Positions 45,041 to 52,962 of a stretch of DNA of 64,000 bases are shown here, piece by piece (within the stretch, counting starts at the first letter, position 1; each line of letters opens with the position of its first letter). Origin of the DNA: Lachnospiraceae bacterium UBA7205 (lineage in GTDB: Bacteria > Bacillota > Clostridia > Lachnospirales > Lachnospiraceae); the NCBI GenBank assembly GCA_002490665.1, contig DKUL01000067.1, positions 30,306 to 94,305 of the forward strand, given 5' to 3'. Made by a program: the position numbers and the translations under genes. A model generated the notes under the pieces. The model saw only the letters and a program-made list of their open reading frames with translations. It made no database searches and was not told the DNA's origin.

Positions 45041-46225
45041 TTATTCGTATTTCTTTACGATGGTCGAGCAGCCCATGCCGCCGCCGATACACAGTGTAGC
45101 AAGTCCTGTCTTTGCGCCCTTTGCTTCCATCTCATGGAGCAGCGTAACCAGGATACGGCAGCCGGATGCACCTACAGGATGTCCCAGTGCAATTGCGCCT
45201 CCGTTCGGATTGAGCTGCTTCTCCACATCAATTCCCAAATCTCTGCCTACTGCGATGGACTGTGCAGCAAATGCCTCGTTTGCCTCGATAATGTCAAAGT
45301 CCTCAATCTTCATGCCTGTCTTCGCCATTACTTTTTTCGTAGCAGCCACAGGTCCGATACCCATTACCTCCGGTCTGACACCCGCAAGTGCGCCTGCAAC
45401 CCACTCAGCCATCGGTGTTACACCGAGTTCCTTTGCCTTCTCCTCACTCATGACAACAATCGCCGCCGCACCGTCATTGATTCCGGATGCATTTCCTGCC
45501 GTAACATATTTGTCCTTGTTAATCGGACGGAGTTTTGCCAGGGCTTCGATTGTGGAACCTGCCCTTGGTCCTTCGTCAACCTTGAACTCCACCGTTTCCT
45601 TTTTCTTCTTAACCATCACAGGTACAATTTCCTTGTCAAAAGCGCCTGACTTCTGTGCCGCTTCTGCCTTCTGCTGGCTCTTGAGTGCGAACGCATCCAA
45701 TTCTTCACGTGTAATCTTCCACTCGTCGCAGATATTGTCTGCTGTCTGGATCATATGGTAGTTGTTGAATGCATCCCACAGTGCGTCATTGACCATTGTG
45801 TCCACCAGTGTGCCGTTGTTCATTCTATATCCGAAACGTGCATTGGGAAGCGCAAACGGAGCCATCGACATGTTCTCCATACCGCCTGCCACAACAACAT
45901 CCGCGTCGCCAGCCAGAATCATCTGCGCCGCCATATTGACACAGTTCAGACCGGAACCGCAGACAACATTCACCGTAACAGCAGGTGTCTCAATTGGAAG
46001 CCCTGCCTTGACAGCCGACTGGCGGGCAACATTCTGTCCCTGTCCTGCCTGGATAACACATCCCATGTATACATGGTCAACCTTGTCAGGAGCCACGCCT
46101 GCCCTGTTTAAGGCCTCCTTAATTACAATAGAACCAAGCTCCGCTACCGGTGTTGTGCTGAGCGAGCCACCCATAGTACCGATTGCCGTACGACATGCAC
46201 CTGCTAATACGATTTTTTTTGCCAT
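45041..46225 (-). CDS. thlA: Acetyl-CoA C-acetyltransferase (thiolase)
   Basis: 394 aa. It condenses two acetyl-CoA to acetoacetyl-CoA, the first step of butyrate synthesis. The active-site Cys is in VNVVCGSGLNCVNMAA, the His in NPNGGAIALGHPVGASGCR and the second Cys in TGLATLCIGGGMG. The start is the ATG eight bases after GGAGG. First gene of the operon thlA-crt-hbd-bcd-etfB-etfA. Confidence 0.96.
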   Translation of the reverse strand: MAKKIVLAGACRTAIGTMGGSLSTTPVAELGSIVIKEALNRAGVAPDKVDHVYMGCVIQAGQGQNVARQSAVKAGLPIETPAVTVNVVCGSGLNCVNMAAQMILAGDADVVVAGGMENMSMAPFALPNARFGYRMNNGTLVDTMVNDALWDAFNNYHMIQTADNICDEWKITREELDAFALKSQQKAEAAQKSGAFDKEIVPVMVKKKKETVEFKVDEGPRAGSTIEALAKLRPINKDKYVTAGNASGINDGAAAIVVMSEEKAKELGVTPMAEWVAGALAGVRPEVMGIGPVAATKKVMAKTGMKIEDFDIIEANEAFAAQSIAVGRDLGIDVEKQLNPNGGAIALGHPVGASGCRILVTLLHEMEAKGAKTGLATLCIGGGMGCSTIVKKYE

Positions 46226-46317
46226 TCTCTTTTCCTCCATCTTTTATACTCTTGTGACGGGTTCCCGGCATCATGCTGTAATACCCTTGGCACCCATCCG
46301 TTTCCGTGTGATTGTGC

Positions 46318-46335
46318 TTGTTATTTTTGTCACAA
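46318..46335. promoter_or_regulatory. Rex-like operator of the butyrate operon
   Basis: TTGTTA, six bases, TCACAA, combining the two half-site forms found in Rex operators. It sits just downstream of the -10 box. A second dyad, TGTGAT-N6-ATCACA at 46340-46357, covers the -10 itself. Confidence 0.6.
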
Positions 46336-46346
46336 TCATTGTGATT

Positions 46347-46375
46347 ATTTTATCACATTGTTAAAAAAAAAGCAA
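46347..46375 (-). promoter_or_regulatory. Promoter of the butyrate operon
   Basis: On the minus strand TTGCTT, a 17-bp T-rich spacer, TAAAAT. It lies about 120 bp upstream of the thlA start and is flanked and overlapped by the Rex-like dyads. Confidence 0.6.
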
Positions 46376-46501
46376 TCTATTTATTTCTTGATATTTACTA
46401 CATTTTTAACGAATTTATACATTTAAAATTATCGAATTTTGTGTATTGTATGGATGCACGGCTTCGCATTTTCATCAAATTATTGTGCATTTTCCATATT
46501 A

Positions 46502-46534
46502 ATCCTCCATGCCGCCTTTGGCGGCTCAAATAGG
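46502..46534 (-). repeat. 33-bp repeat, copy 1
   Basis: ATCCTCCATGCCGCC-TTT-GGCGGCTCAAATAGG, a palindromic core with flanks, nearly identical to 46627-46659. Non-coding here. Confidence 0.75.
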
Positions 46535-46565
46535 AATGAAAAACGCCGTCCTTTGCGTTTTTCCG

Positions 46566-46625
46566 GTGTGAAACTTAATACTTCTTAGGCAGTGTCTTTT
46601 GCTGCCTTAGAAGTATTTTTCACAC
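46566..46625. terminator. Long hairpin downstream of the M23 peptidase gene
   Basis: Arms AATACTTCTTAGGCAG and CTGCCTTAGAAGTATT around a nine-base loop, extended by GTGTG/CACAC. It could serve as the M23 terminator. The outer GTGTGAAA...TTTCACAC resembles the hairpin at 2283. Confidence 0.65.
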
Positions 46626-46626
46626 T

Positions 46627-46659
46627 ATCCTCCATGCCGCCCTGGGCGGCTCAAATAGG
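46627..46659 (-). repeat. 33-bp repeat, copy 2, forming the end of the M23 gene
   Basis: Matches copy 1 at 46502-46534 apart from the middle bases. On the minus strand it supplies the last codons and stop of the M23 peptidase. Confidence 0.75.
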
Positions 46660-47736
46660 CTTCTGCGGCACTGCCGGATCTTTCATCCTAACCTTTCTTC
46701 TCCACTCCTTGGTCGCATCGTTCCTGACCACCTCGCACCTGTTCGCACTCAGGAATCCCGCAAGCTGGTAAAAGTCCACCCATATTTCATTATTGCCGTC
46801 TTTTTGTGACTCGTCAAAGATAAGCTGCAGCCCCACATGGAGATGTACGGTCTTAATGTTATTCACGTTTTCCTTGTCACTGTATCCCGTATGCCCCATA
46901 TACCCGATTACGTCGCCCGCGGTCACGTAATCGCCCTCTTTCAGCCCCTCCGCATATGGCCGGTTCTGCCTTAGGTGTGCATAGTAGTAATAACGTTTCT
47001 TGTCAAAGCTGCGGATGCCAATACGCCATCCCCCATACCGGTTCCAGCCAAGTGCCTCAACATAGCCGGACTCGCATGCAATTATCGGCGTGCCGACAAG
47101 CCCCATCATGTCATGCCCAAGGTGCTGCCGCTTATATCCAAAATCCCTGCCGACGCCAAAGTCATCATAATCCTGGTACGAAAACCCTCCCGCAATCGGC
47201 GAAAACGCCTTTAATCCGTACTTCTTTTGGAATTTTCCGGATTCCTCCTCAATCTCAAACTCGCCCAGCATTCCACCGAGCACAGCGGAATATGCGTCAT
47301 AATAATACGAAAAGTATTTATACTTTTCCGTCAGCGCTTCCTTTGTCGTCTCCTTCTGTGCAAGCTTTTGCGCCACATCGTCTATGTATCCGGCTGATTT
47401 GCTGTCAAATTCCCCGCCTCCCCGCACAGCGGCATATGCAAGCAGGGTAATCCAGTCGAGGTGCACATCCGACTCATATGACTCTATGTCAAGAAGACAT
47501 GCTTTTTTCATGGCTTCCTTTGACGCGTTAAAGTCGACCCACTTGATAAAATTCCCTCCTGACTGACTGGCAGGAAGTCCCTGAAATCCGTTTTCATACA
47601 GATAAATTCCCGCTCCCAGAATCAGCGTTGCCAGCAGCAGGCATGCCATTATTCTATTCTTCACACCATCACCATATTCTTTATACACTATCCGTTCATT
47701 ATATGCCTGACGACGTGATTCCATACATTTTCCCAT
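46651..47736 (-). CDS. Membrane-anchored M23-family metallopeptidase
   Basis: 361 aa. One membrane segment lies at ~29-46 (IMACLLLATLILGAGIYLY) and the rest is external. The LytM/M23 zinc motifs are present, HLGHDMMG (HxxxD) and VHLHVGL (HxH), so it is probably an active peptidoglycan endopeptidase. A ~170-residue helical region precedes the catalytic domain. M1 has only a weak ribosome binding site; M5 is possible. Its C-terminus is encoded in a dispersed repeat. Confidence 0.88.
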   Translation of the reverse strand: MGKCMESRRQAYNERIVYKEYGDGVKNRIMACLLLATLILGAGIYLYENGFQGLPASQSGGNFIKWVDFNASKEAMKKACLLDIESYESDVHLDWITLLAYAAVRGGGEFDSKSAGYIDDVAQKLAQKETTKEALTEKYKYFSYYYDAYSAVLGGMLGEFEIEEESGKFQKKYGLKAFSPIAGGFSYQDYDDFGVGRDFGYKRQHLGHDMMGLVGTPIIACESGYVEALGWNRYGGWRIGIRSFDKKRYYYYAHLRQNRPYAEGLKEGDYVTAGDVIGYMGHTGYSDKENVNNIKTVHLHVGLQLIFDESQKDGNNEIWVDFYQLAGFLSANRCEVVRNDATKEWRRKVRMKDPAVPQKPI

Positions 47737-47822
47737 ATGCCTGCGGACGTCGGGCTGTGCAAACGAGCAGGGCGTCCGTCAGCTTGCTGACATATTTCAC
47801 CTTGATGCCCATGCTGGGCAAA
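47735..47822. repeat. REP-like intergenic repeat upstream of the M23 gene
   Basis: Shares GGGCGTCCGTCAGCT and GCTGACATATT with the long copy at 25909-26045. It contains internal dyads. Confidence 0.6.
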
Positions 47823-47828
47823 CTAAAA

Positions 47829-47854
47829 ACAGGTACCGGATATCCGGTACCTGT
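47829..47854 (-). terminator. Terminator of hpf
   Basis: Perfect 26-bp palindrome, ACAGGTACCGGAT and its complement, followed on the minus strand by TTTTTAG. Confidence 0.88.
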
Positions 47855-47871
47855 CCCGCTTTTCTGTTTCA

Positions 47872-48405
47872 TTAATTTTCTGGTTCTATCAGTCCATACG
47901 TGTTTCCCTTGCGCTTATAAACCACATTGACCTCATCTGTCTCCGCATTGCAGAAAACAAAGAAATCATGTCCGAGAAGTTCCATCTGGACGCACGCGTC
48001 TTCCGCATACATCGGCTTGATGTCAAATTTCTTGGTGCGGACAATCCGAACCTCCTCGTCCTCCACCTCGATATCCTTCTCTATAAAGTCTGTCCGCAGG
48101 CTGGCTGCGCCTGCCTGCTGGTCTGCCCTGAATTTGTTCTTATATTTCTTTAACTGCCGTTCTATCACTTCCGCCGCAAGGTCAACTGATACATACATAT
48201 CATTGCTTACCTGCTCCGAACGAATGATGTTTCCCTTCATAGGAATGGTGACCTCTATTTTCTGTCTCTCTTTTTCAACACTAAGTGTTGCATGTACCTC
48301 CGTTTCTGGCGTGAAATATTTCTCAAGCTTGCCAATTTTGTCCTCAACTGCTGCCCTTAAGCCGGGCGTAACGTCAATGTTCTTACCGCTGATAATAAAT
48401 TTCAT
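47872..48405 (-). CDS. hpf: Ribosome hibernation-promoting factor, long form
   Basis: 177 aa, the length of the long HPF found in Gram-positive bacteria. The N-terminal ~100 residues are the ribosome-binding S30AE domain (MKFIISGKNIDVTPGLR; DMYVSVDLAAEVIERQLKK) and the C-terminal ~60 the dimerisation domain (DACVQMELLGHDFFVF and NVVYKRKGNTYGLIEPE). It pairs 70S ribosomes into inactive 100S dimers in stationary phase. The ATG was preferred over a GTG three codons earlier that lies against the ribosome binding site. Confidence 0.95.
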   Translation of the reverse strand: MKFIISGKNIDVTPGLRAAVEDKIGKLEKYFTPETEVHATLSVEKERQKIEVTIPMKGNIIRSEQVSNDMYVSVDLAAEVIERQLKKYKNKFRADQQAGAASLRTDFIEKDIEVEDEEVRIVRTKKFDIKPMYAEDACVQMELLGHDFFVFCNAETDEVNVVYKRKGNTYGLIEPEN

Positions 48406-48949
48406 TATGTCCACATCCCTTCGTACTTATTGACAATTATAACTGGCTATTATCCGGCACCTCTATGGCGGCCTCGAATAATCAGCTAATTGTATATTGA
48501 TTATAACACACCCATATATTTTTTCAATATTTTTTGTGGAATATTATTAAATTTTTAATTTCTTTCCCTGTTTTTTTGATATATTTCAACATTTGCTTTC
48601 CATTTTCTTCTGTCAATGACTTTATCGCAAATTTTGCAGCAAAAACACATTTTTTACTTTTTTCACAAAACTGCCGTTTGTTTTTCGTTTCCATTTTTCC
48701 ACAAGAAAGCCTGTTCATTTCTGTGGATATTGTGGATAAATCGGTGTATAACTCGATTTCTCAAGCTCCATTCCCTTTTTTTATGTGGATAAAATGTGAA
48801 CATATAAAAAAATGACTGTTGTGTCATAATCCTGCGCCCGCATTTTTTTGTGCACTTTTTTCTCACCTATTTTTCTGCCGGAAAAACATGGCAACATCAA
48901 TGTCATATGCCCTGCCCAAAAACCATGTACCACAACAGGAAATATTGTT
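48406..48949. other. AT-rich 544-bp gap with DnaA-box-like sequences
   Basis: No convincing gene on either strand. TGTGGATAA, the DnaA-box consensus, occurs at 48731-48739 and 48784-48792, and TGTGGATAT at 48722-48730. The hpf promoter should lie here too. Short reading frames present are AT-driven and lack ribosome binding sites. Confidence 0.5.
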
Positions 48950-49003
48950 CCATGCGCCGCTTTAGCGGCATACTTCCTCTGCACGCACCCCTGCGCATAA
49001 TAA
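48950..49003. repeat. REP-like intergenic repeat
   Basis: GCGCCGCTTTAGCGGCAT core as at 25914 and 38977, ending in the CCTGCGCATAATAAAA tail also found near 54965. Confidence 0.7.
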
Positions 49004-49030
49004 AAGGTGGATAAACCTGTTATCCACCTT
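49004..49030 (-). terminator. Terminator of the NlpC/P60 gene
   Basis: AAGGTGGATAA, five bases, TTATCCACCTT, followed on the minus strand by TTTATTATG. Confidence 0.8.
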
Positions 49031-49037
49031 GCACAGC

Positions 49038-50663
49038 TTAGAAAATTCTTCTTACAGCTAAAATCTTTCGATATGATGCATTTGAAACAATAATGCCTGT
49101 CTTAGAGGTACTTGCATGAACAATCTGACCGTTTCCAACGTACAGTCCGACATGACCGGAATAGCATACAATGTCACCCGGCTGCGCGTTCTCAAGACCG
49201 CCCACTTCATAACCCTGGCTTCTCAAGGCAGAAGATGAATGCGGCAGGCTTACGCCAAAGTTCGAGTACACGCTCATGACAAATCCGGAGCAGTCCGTGC
49301 CGTTCGTAAGGCTTGAACCGCCATAAACATATGGATTTCCAACAAACTGAGTCGCATAATTAATTACGGATTTACCAATTTCACTGCCCTCTGATGAAGC
49401 TGCTGTACTTCTCGCAGTATTGATTGTTGCCTGATTTGCCTCTGATTTCTGTGCCTGAAGCTCTGCCTGGCTCTGTGCCCTTGCTGTCTCTGTTGCCCTT
49501 GCTGCCGCCCTTGCCTCTTCACGCGCCTTTGCCTCTTTGGCAAGTCTTGCCTCCTCTTCCTCCTTTGACTCCGCATGTACAAAGTCTGTCCTGAGGTTTA
49601 CGTAATCTCTCGAGACATATCCGTCGCCTTCTTCAATGGCTATCTTAACCCATCCGTCAAGCTCCTCAACCACCACCAGCTCTTCCTGAATTGGAACAAG
49701 TCCGAGTACCGGAGATTCTGTGCTTGCCTCCTGACGAACCTTAAGTGTCGTAGTATTGACAATCGCATATGTAGTTCCTACTTCCTTTGCAAGCGCTTCT
49801 GCTTCCTCGCCTACTACGCAGTACTCACCTTTTACATATCCGGTACAGTTGCCTGATACAATCTTATACCATCCGTCTTTCTCCTCGATAAATTCACCAA
49901 CAGACTTATCATAGAGCTTTCCGACAATTTCACTTTCCTCGCTCGGCATGCTTCTTACATTAACGTAATTGCTTACCCGCGCAATGACAAGACCAGAAAA
50001 ATCCTGCGCATCCTCCTGCGTTTCGGTCTCAGTCTCTGTTTCAGTCTCGTCCTCGGCTGCTTCCTCTGTCTCTACATCCTCATATGTATCCGTGGCAGAA
50101 AACCCTGCACTCGTCTGAAAGTCATCATCAGTGTCCGGCTCGGACGTCTCCCCTGACTCTGTTGTCTCTTCCGCGCTGCTTGTTTCTTCCGTCACAATTT
50201 CTGTCTGCTTTTCTGTTTCCTGTTCTGTTGTTCCCTGCTGTGCGGACTCCTCCTCGGCATCCTCCACAACTGTCTCTGCACTTTCCTCGGAACTAGCTGT
50301 AGAAGCTTCCGACTCTTCCTCGTCAAGCGTCTCGCTCATCTCCTGCACAATCTCTGTCGATACGCTTGCAGTCATGGCATTGACTTTCATGACATTCGTC
50401 GGTGTTTCTGCCAGCGCTACTTTCTCAGATGCCAGTACAATATTGGGCTGTAGCCCCGATGCACTTTCCAGATAAGCTATATTCTGAACGACCTCCACCT
50501 GAAGATCCTGTATGGTACTGCTCTCATCCAGCACAACTGCAACGCCTGCCGCAGGTACATCTGATGCATTATGAATCTTTGACTCAAGTGTCGTTTGATA
50601 TCCAGATAACGAAAGCGACCCCGCAAGGGCACACGCCGCAACCTTCATGCCGTACTTGTTCAT
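49038..50663 (-). CDS. Secreted NlpC/P60 peptidoglycan hydrolase with two SH3 domains
   Basis: 541 aa. A signal peptide (1-~22) is followed by a ~190-residue acidic Glu/Thr/Ser-rich region, two bacterial SH3 repeats (~225-365, VSNYVNVRSMPSEES and TTLKVRQEASTESP), an Ala/Glu coiled-coil linker and a C-terminal NlpC/P60 domain (~425-541) with catalytic Cys in NGTDCSGFVMS and His in GHVGLYVG. It cuts peptide stems of peptidoglycan during growth or division. GGAGG precedes the ATG; a promoter lies 130 bp upstream. Confidence 0.94.
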   Translation of the reverse strand: MNKYGMKVAACALAGSLSLSGYQTTLESKIHNASDVPAAGVAVVLDESSTIQDLQVEVVQNIAYLESASGLQPNIVLASEKVALAETPTNVMKVNAMTASVSTEIVQEMSETLDEEESEASTASSEESAETVVEDAEEESAQQGTTEQETEKQTEIVTEETSSAEETTESGETSEPDTDDDFQTSAGFSATDTYEDVETEEAAEDETETETETETQEDAQDFSGLVIARVSNYVNVRSMPSEESEIVGKLYDKSVGEFIEEKDGWYKIVSGNCTGYVKGEYCVVGEEAEALAKEVGTTYAIVNTTTLKVRQEASTESPVLGLVPIQEELVVVEELDGWVKIAIEEGDGYVSRDYVNLRTDFVHAESKEEEEARLAKEAKAREEARAAARATETARAQSQAELQAQKSEANQATINTARSTAASSEGSEIGKSVINYATQFVGNPYVYGGSSLTNGTDCSGFVMSVYSNFGVSLPHSSSALRSQGYEVGGLENAQPGDIVCYSGHVGLYVGNGQIVHASTSKTGIIVSNASYRKILAVRRIF

Positions 50664-50789
50664 AATCTAATCCTCCAAAATGTGGTACATATCATTTCTT
50701 CCTGTAATGGTAACGAATCTATTACTGAAAGTTACCTGTAATGTTTCAATTTATCACTAATTATTACGAATTTGTTACACCCATGAAAT

Positions 50790-50818
50790 AAATTATCACA
50801 TTTTGCGTTAAATGTCAA
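50790..50818 (-). promoter_or_regulatory. Promoter of the NlpC/P60 gene
   Basis: TTGACA, a 17-bp spacer, TAATTT on the minus strand, leaving a ~125-base leader. The leader holds a GGTAAC/GTTACC dyad (about 50709-50736). The rest of the 350-bp gap up to trxB is AT-rich with nothing else recognised. Confidence 0.65.
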
Positions 50819-51015
50819 GTCGTGTTTTTGCACACATATGCATCATAAAAGCCCAATATACGACCCATGGCACCCCTTATCCGTATAAAACATACGAAAT
50901 CGCCCTTCACATCTGATCTTTTTTGTCATTTTCTACTATATTTGTCTCATTTTTAATCATTTCTTAAATTTATAATATTTTCAATATTTTTTTATTTTCT
51001 TTCAGCGTCCTTTTC

Positions 51016-51942
51016 TTACGCCTGTTCCATGAAATAATTTTGCACGGAGTAAACCGCATTGGCACCGTCTGCTACTGCTGTGATAATCTGACGCATTGTT
51101 TTTTTCCGAATATCCCCGGCTGCAAAAATGCCTTTCTGGGATGTCACGCATGTTTCGTCAGCAAGGATATAACCTTTTTCATCCATTTCAACCATCCCCT
51201 GAAACATTTCCGTGTTCGGAACAATCCCAACGGCAATAAACACGCCATTGACTGCAAGGCTGCTTTGTGCCTTGCTTACATTGTTATAGACGCTGACACC
51301 CTCCACAATATCCTCCCCTGCAATTTCCTTCACTTCACTGTTCCAGATGACTTCCACATTTTCAAGCGACAACAGTTTTTTCTGAAGGCTGTCGGCTGCC
51401 CTGAGTTTATCCCTCCGGTGAATGAGGTATACTTTTTTACAGATGCCTGCAAGGAACACTGCATCCTCCACGGCAACATCACCGCCGCCTACCACCGCAA
51501 CAGTCCGATTCCTGAAAAACGCACCGTCGCATGTGGCGCAATACGAAACCCCCATGCCCGAGAGTTTTTCTTCCCCTGGCACGCCAAGTTTGGAATGCGA
51601 TGCCCCTGTCGCAAGTATGACCGCGCTCGCCGCGAAATCTCCTTCCGCCGTATGGACTATTTTTTCACTGGCAGCATTCTCTACCCCCTGCACGTCCGCG
51701 GTGATAAACGAAACCCCCAGATTATCCGCATGCATCCTGAACTTATCAGACAGTTCACTTCCGCTAAGTCCCGGAAACCCTAAATAGTTGTCGACTTCAT
51801 ATGTTGTCAGAACCTGTCCGCCACTGACAGGGCTCCTGTCAATCACCGCCGTCCTCAGCCCGGCGCGCACTGCATAAATGGCGGCACCCAGTCCTGCCGG
51901 TCCTGAACCAATAATTAATACATCATACCTATTTTGTCCCAT
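51016..51942 (-). CDS. trxB: Thioredoxin-disulfide reductase
   Basis: 308 aa. FAD motif YDVLIIGSGPAGLGAAIYA, redox-active CATC in GVSYCATCDGAFF, NADPH motif VAVVGGGDVAVEDA, and C-terminal GIFAAGDIRKKTMRQI. It keeps thioredoxin or a relative reduced. The ATG shares one base with the stop codon of the upstream fabG-like gene, so the two are coupled; GGAGG lies nine bases upstream. Confidence 0.94.
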   Translation of the reverse strand: MGQNRYDVLIIGSGPAGLGAAIYAVRAGLRTAVIDRSPVSGGQVLTTYEVDNYLGFPGLSGSELSDKFRMHADNLGVSFITADVQGVENAASEKIVHTAEGDFAASAVILATGASHSKLGVPGEEKLSGMGVSYCATCDGAFFRNRTVAVVGGGDVAVEDAVFLAGICKKVYLIHRRDKLRAADSLQKKLLSLENVEVIWNSEVKEIAGEDIVEGVSVYNNVSKAQSSLAVNGVFIAVGIVPNTEMFQGMVEMDEKGYILADETCVTSQKGIFAAGDIRKKTMRQIITAVADGANAVYSVQNYFMEQA

Positions 51943-52673
51943 TATGTCCAACCTCCATCCAATGTGATTACTTGTCCTGTCAGATACGCATTTCCAGCAC
52001 TCAGATACCTTACCAGCTCCGCTACCTCATCCGGGCTTCCCATGCGGTCAGCCGGTATTTCCTGTATGAGCGCCTCTATGTCCTCTTTCCCAAGGCAGCG
52101 ATTCATGTCCGTGTCAATTGCCCCACAGGCGATTGCATTTACCTGTATGTTACTTGGCGCAAGCTCCTTTGCCAGCGCGCGGGTAAATGCATTCATCCCT
52201 CCCTTTGATGCCGAATATGCAACTTCCATTGATGCCCCGACCGTTCCCCATACGGAAGAAATGTTTATAATTTTTCCACAATGCCTGTGCACCATCCCCG
52301 GAACGGCATACCTGCATGTCAGAAAGCAGGCATTCAAATTTGTGTCAATCACCTCACGCCATTCCTGAAATGACATATCTGTCAGCAGGCCGATATAAGA
52401 AATCCCCGCATTATTTACAAGAAGGTCAAGATACGGAATATCCTCAAACATTTTAGCAACCTTCTCTTCATCGCAGATTGGAAAAGCATGGCATTTGCAA
52501 GTTGTGCCATAGAGCTCCTGAAGCTCCGATGCAAAGTTTCTCAGCACCGCTATATTATTATGGCAGGTAAGATATAAATCATACCCTTCTGATGCGAGCA
52601 TCTGCGCGATACTTTTGCCAATTCCCCTCGATGCACCCGTGACAAGCGCCTTTTTCCTGTTTACATCCGACAT
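51942..52673 (-). CDS. fabG: SDR-family oxidoreductase, 3-oxoacyl-ACP reductase type
   Basis: 243 aa. Classical short-chain dehydrogenase with the NADP-binding TGASRGIGKSIA, NNAG, and catalytic Ser and YSASK (Tyr, Lys). It ends GQVITLDGGWT as FabG proteins do. Because it lies outside a fatty-acid gene cluster and is coupled to trxB, its true substrate is uncertain. Its upstream region is a dispersed repeat broken by a MITE. Confidence 0.85.
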   Translation of the reverse strand: MSDVNRKKALVTGASRGIGKSIAQMLASEGYDLYLTCHNNIAVLRNFASELQELYGTTCKCHAFPICDEEKVAKMFEDIPYLDLLVNNAGISYIGLLTDMSFQEWREVIDTNLNACFLTCRYAVPGMVHRHCGKIINISSVWGTVGASMEVAYSASKGGMNAFTRALAKELAPSNIQVNAIACGAIDTDMNRCLGKEDIEALIQEIPADRMGSPDEVAELVRYLSAGNAYLTGQVITLDGGWT

Positions 52674-52680
52674 TTTAATC

Positions 52681-52894
52681 CCCCATTCTTGCCAAAGTCC
52701 GCGAATTTGGACATAAGGAACTGTCCAAAAATAACTTTAAATATTGCTTGTCTTTTTCTCCGATAGCACCGCTCAAAAATCAGTTACATAGCCCGCTATG
52801 CGCCTGATTTTTGAGTGGCACTCTCGAAGAAAAATCCTACGCACTATTTAAAAGTTATTTTTTTACAGTTCCTAAGCACAAATTTGCCGTGTGA
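52681..52894 (-). repeat. Dispersed repeat interrupted by the MITE
   Basis: Left part 52681-52716 and right part 52873-52894 join to match the intact copy at 2232-2288. It abuts the fabG start as the other copies abut theirs. Confidence 0.8.
52717..52872. mobile_element. 156-bp MITE-like inverted-repeat element with TAA target duplication
   Basis: Terminal inverted repeats of ~27 bp: GGAACTGTCCAAAAATAACT on the left, GGAACTGTAAAAAAATAACT as the complement of the right end. An inner palindrome (CTCAAAAATCAG...CTGATTTTTGAG) lets the element fold into one long hairpin. TAA flanks both ends and occurs once in the empty site at 2232-2288. It encodes no protein, so it would need a transposase in trans; the TAA duplication resembles IS5/IS1031-type elements. 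Confidence 0.85.
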
Positions 52895-52962
52895 ATGGCA
52901 TCCTGAAAAAACAAGTACGAACGCCCCAGATTCCCATGGCATTCGTACCGGTTTTGCCCTTG

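Noticed and set aside
48430..49003. Chromosomal replication origin suggested by DnaA boxes
   Set aside because: No dnaA, dnaN or other origin genes are nearby and only three boxes are present.
50664..51015. c-di-AMP (ydaO-type) riboswitch upstream of the NlpC/P60 gene
   Set aside because: Such genes often carry one, but the conserved riboswitch core sequences were not found in the leader.
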